Source: Parvibaculum sp. (GTDB taxonomy: Bacteria > Pseudomonadota > Alphaproteobacteria > Parvibaculales > Parvibaculaceae). Taken from it: a stretch of 64,000 nucleotides of DNA. Under the pieces are notes generated by a model. It had not been told where the DNA came from, did no database searches, and saw only the letters and a program-made list of their open reading frames with translations. The stretch spans positions 930,001-994,000 of the forward strand of contig NZ_JAHBYN010000001.1 in NCBI RefSeq assembly GCF_019635935.1. Reading direction: 5' to 3'. A program made the position numbers and the translations under genes. This document shows positions 58,328 through 64,000 of the stretch, in pieces; the first letter of the stretch is position 1, and each line of letters starts with the position of its first letter.

Positions 58328-60118
58328 TCACAGCCTGTCGAGCGAGATGGCGTCCGGATTGACCGTTGCCGCCGCCAGCAGGTCGGCCGTGTAGGACATT
58401 GTGGCGTCCTCGGCCGCTTCCTGCGCCTTCATCAACCCGTAAAGCGACCAGGCATTGTTCGGATGGCGGATCAGCGCGGCGCGGAATTGCGCCACGGCGG
58501 CTTCCGGCTCGCCCGCTTCGAGCAGCACCGCGCCGAGCGTCTGCTCGACCGGATAGTACCAGTAGGGCGGCTCCGTGTAGGCAAGGCCGTTCTGAACCTT
58601 GACCGCCTCTTCGAGTTTCGCGCGCGCGGCGTCGAGCGCACCGTCGCCCCGGTCGATGCGGGCACGCAGCACCAGCTCCGACAAATGCAGGATGCTGGCG
58701 GCCGGCACGCCGTCGGCGGCAAGCGCGTCCATCGCCGCATCGTCGCGGAGCCCGGCGATGGCGTCGGCATGGGTGCGCGCCGCCGCAAGATCGTCCGCAT
58801 ATGTCGCGGCAACGCCCTGCACATAATGCTGGATGCCCTTGACGAAGGGGAGATCGTCGGGCGCCGCCGGAATGGCGGCAATTTCCTCAGGCGAGCCGAA
58901 TTCGAGCAGCGCGTAATAAGGCGCGACCTTGACCGGCTGCACCAGCGCGGCGGTTTTCACCGCCTCGAAGGGGATGAGCGCATCGAGCTTGTGCGCATAT
59001 TCGAGCGCCGTCTTGCCGTCGCCCGCCATCTGCGCCGACACCATCACAAAATGGACGTTGTGCGGATAATAGCCGTAGCGGTAGAGCGGCGAGCCTTCGG
59101 TCTTCGACAGATAATCCTCGTCGACGGCCACCGCCCGCACATTGGTTTCAAGCGAGTCGAGATAGCGCCCGATGCGGAAATAGATATGCCCCGGCATGTG
59201 GACGAGGTGCCCGGCGCCCGGCATCAGATTCGCGAGGCGATCCGCACCCGGCTCCGCCCGTTCGGGCGTGGCGGATGCTTCCATCAGATGGATCTGCATG
59301 TGAATGGCGCCGGCGTGATCGGGGTTCGCATCCAGCACGCCGTCGATGGCGGCAATCGCCTTCGCGATATGCGGCTTCGGCGTCCGGTAATCGCGCTCCC
59401 AGTAGTCCCAAGGCGAGAGGTCCATCTGCGCTTCGGCAAAGAGCGTCGCGATGTCCTGGTCGCCGGGGAACTGGCGATGAACGTCTTCCATCGCCGCGGC
59501 ATATTGCCGGTCGAGTTCGGCCCTCTCGCCTTCGCGCGCGTAACGCAGCGCCAGCGCCTCGATCAGCGCCTGTTCCCGGACGGACGCCGCGCCGGCAAGG
59601 GCCTGCGCCTTGCCGATCGCCGCAAGCGCGGGGTCTTCGGCGTCGGCGCCCATGCGTGCGTTGATGTTGGGGCCATGCGCCTTGGCCTCGCCCCAATAGC
59701 AGAGCGCGCAAGCAGGATCGAGCCGCTGCGCTTCGCGGAAGGCGCGGATCGATTCCCAGTGATTGAAGCCATAGAGCAGCGCGAAACCCTGATCGAAATA
59801 GGCCTGCGCCTCGGCACTTTCGGTCGTGACCGGATACGAGCGGTCGCCGAGACCCGGCCAGAGCGGCGTGCGCTCCTTTTCGGCGGACGGCGCGGCCTGC
59901 GCCGCCGACGCCAGCGCCAGCTGGAACGACGGCTGGAAATAGGCGCCGCGATATTTCCCGGTGCGGCCGCACTGGTTCTGCGCGATCAGGCGCGGATCGA
60001 ACAATATTTCGAGTTCGGCCTTTGAGGGTTGCGTTTCCTGCGGCGCGACGCCCGCGAAGAATGCGACGCCCGCGACGGCGGCAGCGCCGATGGCGACGAA
60101 AGACGACATTCTGGCCAT
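58328..60118 (-). CDS. Exported TPR-repeat protein
   Basis: 596 aa with an N-terminal signal or anchor (SSFVAIGAAAVAGVAFFAGVAP). TPR-like helical repeats start around 95 (AQAYFDQGFALLYGFNHWESIRAFREAQRL, PACALCYWGEAKAHGPN) and recur at about 225-400 and 500-560. HMPGHIYFRIGRY near 310 is conserved in this exported TPR group. The family function is unknown; a periplasmic scaffold is likely. Confidence 0.82.
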   Translation of the reverse strand: MARMSSFVAIGAAAVAGVAFFAGVAPQETQPSKAELEILFDPRLIAQNQCGRTGKYRGAYFQPSFQLALASAAQAAPSAEKERTPLWPGLGDRSYPVTTESAEAQAYFDQGFALLYGFNHWESIRAFREAQRLDPACALCYWGEAKAHGPNINARMGADAEDPALAAIGKAQALAGAASVREQALIEALALRYAREGERAELDRQYAAAMEDVHRQFPGDQDIATLFAEAQMDLSPWDYWERDYRTPKPHIAKAIAAIDGVLDANPDHAGAIHMQIHLMEASATPERAEPGADRLANLMPGAGHLVHMPGHIYFRIGRYLDSLETNVRAVAVDEDYLSKTEGSPLYRYGYYPHNVHFVMVSAQMAGDGKTALEYAHKLDALIPFEAVKTAALVQPVKVAPYYALLEFGSPEEIAAIPAAPDDLPFVKGIQHYVQGVAATYADDLAAARTHADAIAGLRDDAAMDALAADGVPAASILHLSELVLRARIDRGDGALDAARAKLEEAVKVQNGLAYTEPPYWYYPVEQTLGAVLLEAGEPEAAVAQFRAALIRHPNNAWSLYGLMKAQEAAEDATMSYTADLLAAATVNPDAISLDRL

Positions 60119-60403
60119 GGCTCTTCACCCCTTTTTCCTGAACGGCAATTTGTCTGCGCGGTGTCTGCCCGAACCGCGCCCGAACGGCAATTGAGCGGAC
60201 CAAACTATGACGACAAGGACAAGAGATAAGGATTTTCGGTCAAGTGCGGAGCCGTGCCGGCGGCTAGGGCGCGCCGCGCATACCCGGCCCCTGGCATCTT
60301 GTCGCAGTGCAGCATTTGCCCTTGCGTCGATTTTAGAATGCGTCTAAATAACGGGAAAGGCCGCTTCCGCCGGTCGCCAACCCCGTTTCAAAGGAGTTCC
60401 CCC
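60119..60403. other. Divergent intergenic region upstream of peroxiredoxin
   Basis: 285 bp. No gene is supported. The peroxiredoxin ribosome-binding site AAAGGAG lies about 12 nt before ATG 60404. A plausible regulatory area, but no clear operator was recognised. Confidence 0.4.
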
Positions 60404-62081
<1,678 letters not shown>

Positions 62082-62086
62082 ACCGT

Positions 62087-62755
62087 CTATTTCAATCCGA
62101 GAAGTGCCGGCAAGGCGCTCATGTCTGAAATGACATGGGCGCCTTCGCTTTTGAGCGCGTCCGCATCGGTCAGCGGATCGCCGGCATAGCCGATGACCGG
62201 CATCCCCGCCGCGACGGCGGCCTGCACGCCCGGCACGGAATCCTCGACAACAACGCAGGTTTCGGGCGCATGGCCCATCCGCGCCGCCGCATGCAGGAAG
62301 AGATCGGGCGCGGGCTTGCCCTGCGCCACTTCTTCGGCGCTGAACAGCACATCCTCGACCAGCGGCAACAGCTTCGTCGCACCAAGCGTGAAGCGCATCT
62401 TTTCGAACTTGCCGGAGGACGCCACGCAAAAGGCAAGGCCCTTCCGACGCAATGCTTGTAGTGCGTCGCGCGAACCGGCGACGGCCTGCACACCTTCCGC
62501 GAACGCCTTCAGCGTCTCGTCGCGAATATAGGCCGGCCAGTGCGCGCCGAGCGGCCGGCCGATGGCCGCCTCGACATGGGTCATCACCGCATCCATCGTG
62601 CGCCCGACAAAAAGCCGGCGGCACTCGTCATACGAAATGTGGAACCCGTCCTCCGCCAGCACGCGCACCAGCAGACGATTGGCGACCGGCTCGGTGTCCA
62701 CGAGCACGCCGTCGCAATCGAAAATCACAAGAGAGGGAGAAAAGGAAAGCGCCAT
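62087..62755 (-). CDS. HAD-superfamily hydrolase (beta-phosphoglucomutase-like)
   Basis: 222 aa. HAD motif I is DCDGVLVDTE (14-23), motif II falls near residue 112 (CVASSGKFEKMRFTLG), and a C-terminal VVVEDSVPGVQAAVAAG is motif III/IV. Cap subdomain of the type I helical kind, as in phosphoglycolate phosphatase and beta-phosphoglucomutase. Substrate not predictable. Converges on trxB with 5 bp between stops. Confidence 0.9.
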   Translation of the reverse strand: MALSFSPSLVIFDCDGVLVDTEPVANRLLVRVLAEDGFHISYDECRRLFVGRTMDAVMTHVEAAIGRPLGAHWPAYIRDETLKAFAEGVQAVAGSRDALQALRRKGLAFCVASSGKFEKMRFTLGATKLLPLVEDVLFSAEEVAQGKPAPDLFLHAAARMGHAPETCVVVEDSVPGVQAAVAAGMPVIGYAGDPLTDADALKSEGAHVISDMSALPALLGLK

Positions 62756-62821
62756 GCCGCGAAATTATCCGCGATCATGGCGCTTCCCGCATCAATTTCT
62801 GTGACGAAGCGTTACAGCGAC

Positions 62822-63289
62822 TTATTCCGCGAGGCTGCGCAGCATCCAGGCGGTCTTTTCGCTCACCTGCATCCGCTGCACCATCAGGTCCGCGGTCACT
62901 TCGTCGTCGGCGTCGCTCGCCACCTTGAAGAGGTCGCGCGCGGTCTTGACCACCTGTTCGTGGCCCTTGACCAGATTCTTGACCATCTGATCCGCGCCCG
63001 GCACGCCATTGTCTTCCTGGAGCGTGCTGAGCTTGCCGAACTCGGCATAGGTGCCCGGCGCGAATTCGCCCAGCGCCCGTATGCGCTCCGCGATCTCGTC
63101 GGTCGCCGCCCAGAGCTCGCGATACTGCTCCTCGAACATCAGATGCAGCGTACGGAACTGCGGCCCCGTCACGTTCCAGTGGTAGTTGTGGGTCTTGAGA
63201 TAGAGCGTGTAGGTGTCGGCCAGCACGCGCGAGAGCCCCTCGGCGATCTCGTTCCGGTCCTTCGCCGCGATGCCTGTGTCAACTTTCAC
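62822..63289 (-). CDS. dps: DNA-binding/ferritin-like protein Dps
   Basis: 155 aa from GTG 63289, chosen because AAAGGAGG lies 6 nt upstream. Starts further upstream would lie within the promoter at 63320-63347. Ferritin-like bundle with the ferroxidase signature [20 protein letters not shown] (33-52) and an acidic helix [13 protein letters not shown]. Dps binds iron and DNA and protects against peroxide. A short N-terminus with few lysines suggests iron storage more than DNA binding. Confidence 0.93.
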   Translation of the reverse strand: MKVDTGIAAKDRNEIAEGLSRVLADTYTLYLKTHNYHWNVTGPQFRTLHLMFEEQYRELWAATDEIAERIRALGEFAPGTYAEFGKLSTLQEDNGVPGADQMVKNLVKGHEQVVKTARDLFKVASDADDEVTADLMVQRMQVSEKTAWMLRSLAE

Positions 63290-63319
63290 GATAGGCCTCC
63301 TTTCGTTGGGTACCCCATA

Positions 63320-63347
63320 CATATAGTTCAGAAGCAATACTCTGCAA
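63320..63347 (-). promoter_or_regulatory. dps promoter
   Basis: On the minus strand, TTGCAG (63342-63347), a 16-bp spacer and TATATG (63320-63325). The expected transcript start, near 63313, leaves a 24-nt leader that contains AAAGGAGG. The AT-rich flank is shared with the divergent M48 protease gene. Confidence 0.55.
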
Positions 63348-63453
63348 GGTACTTTATATTCATTCTAATATATGGCCTGTGCCATTCAGGCTGACACACC
63401 CATTAACCCTGCCCTAGACTGACCCCCTCGCCGCAGCGTCAGGGAACCCGCCG

Positions 63454-64000
63454 ATGGAAACGACATTCCGCTTTCTCGACACCAAACCGATCGAACTGAA
63501 CCGCCGCCAGCTCGTGAAGGGACTGGCCGCCGGCTATGTCGTCGCACTGACCGGCTGCGTCGAAAACAAGGCGCTAGGGCGCCAACAATTGCTGATGGTG
63601 TCGGAAGCGCAGATGACGCAGCTTTCGGCCTCCGCCTGGACGCAGATCAATCAACAGAAAAAAGTCTCGACCAACCGGGCGCTCAACACGCGGCTGCAAA
63701 CCGTCGGCCGCAAGATCGTCACAGCCGCCAATCTGCAAAACCAGCCCTGGGAGTTCACCGTCTTTCAGGGCAAGGAGGCGAACGCCTTCGTGCTGCCGGG
63801 CGGCAAGGTCGGCTTCTATGAGGGCATTTTCGAGCGCATGGAGAACGACGACCAGCTCGCCACCGTCATGGGCCACGAAACCGCGCATGTAACGGCGCGC
63901 CATTCGGCCGAACGCTACAGCCAGCACATGGCGGCCGGCATCGGCATGCAGGCCGCGCAGGTCGGCCTGCAAAGCGCCAATGTGAGCAACCCCGCCGGCA
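63454..64000 (+). CDS. M48-family metalloprotease (partial, runs off right edge)
   Basis: The first ~182 residues are seen. An N-terminal segment with RRQLVKGLAAGYVVALTGC (about 18-36) looks like a lipobox-containing signal sequence, so the protease is probably a lipoprotein. The zinc site is GHETAHV (HExxH) near 147. Peptidases of this kind (BepA/LoiP-like) degrade or assist outer-membrane proteins. The third zinc ligand and C-terminus lie beyond the window. Confidence 0.9.
   Translation, partial: METTFRFLDTKPIELNRRQLVKGLAAGYVVALTGCVENKALGRQQLLMVSEAQMTQLSASAWTQINQQKKVSTNRALNTRLQTVGRKIVTAANLQNQPWEFTVFQGKEANAFVLPGGKVGFYEGIFERMENDDQLATVMGHETAHVTARHSAERYSQHMAAGIGMQAAQVGLQSANVSNPAG

Overview
This window looks like the chromosome of a GC-rich alphaproteobacterium. 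The right half (about 36.6-64 kb) carries typical housekeeping genes: tRNA-Ile2(CAU), rpoD, dnaG, a gatB/yqeY-like gene, carA, carB, greA, an Lrp regulator, an ELM1-family gene, trxB and dps. DnaG has lost most of its zinc-ribbon ligands, which I recall from Hyphomicrobiales-like lineages. A Parvibaculum-like host is possible but is only a guess.

Layout. (1) 1-5.5 kb, minus strand: a LysR regulator, a ferritin-like protein, cysJ, cysI and a truncated metB-like gene, together a sulfite reduction and sulfur-amino-acid unit. (2) 5.6-13.7 kb: a redox and nitric-oxide stress block with 1-Cys peroxiredoxin, carbonic anhydrase, Fe-SOD, FdxA, NsrR, NnrS, glutamate dehydrogenase, Ohr, a truncated methyltransferase and an adrenodoxin-type ferredoxin. 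Three near-identical AT-rich palindromes (8407-8427, 9090-9110, 12682-12702) look like NsrR operators and tie the block together. (3) 13.8-14.5 kb: a decayed IS3-type element. (4) 14.7-18.3 kb: a very GC-rich co-directional cassette of MarR, a secreted protein, an AhpD/CMD protein, a thioredoxin-like protein and a YggS-type PLP protein, with an operator-like palindrome at the marR promoter.

(5) 18.7-35.5 kb: an anti-phage defence island. It starts with a two-gene CBASS (patatin effector and CD-NTase), followed by a 605-aa protein with a PD-(D/E)XK-like signature. Next is a minus-strand run of two giant P-loop NTPases with N-terminal nuclease-like domains (1345 and 1309 aa), a possible 57-aa ATGA-coupled peptide, a VPA1262/PLD-like protein, an all-helical protein and a HEPN-like protein. 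The last three, possibly with the upstream NTPase, are the best candidate for an undescribed system. A TetR gene separates the island from tRNA-Ile2. The 3' end of that tRNA faces the island, so the tRNA may be its integration site, but I see no integrase.

(6) 36.7-64 kb: core genome. Points of note are an epoxide-hydrolase-like gene overlapping a three-part ferredoxin/ferredoxin-reductase/FAD-monooxygenase fusion, an ArsM-like methyltransferase, a 223-aa winged-helix gene inserted between carA and carB, and a 2-Cys peroxiredoxin next to trxB. The window ends inside an M48 metalloprotease gene. All functional calls rest on motifs and recalled family knowledge; no database search was possible.
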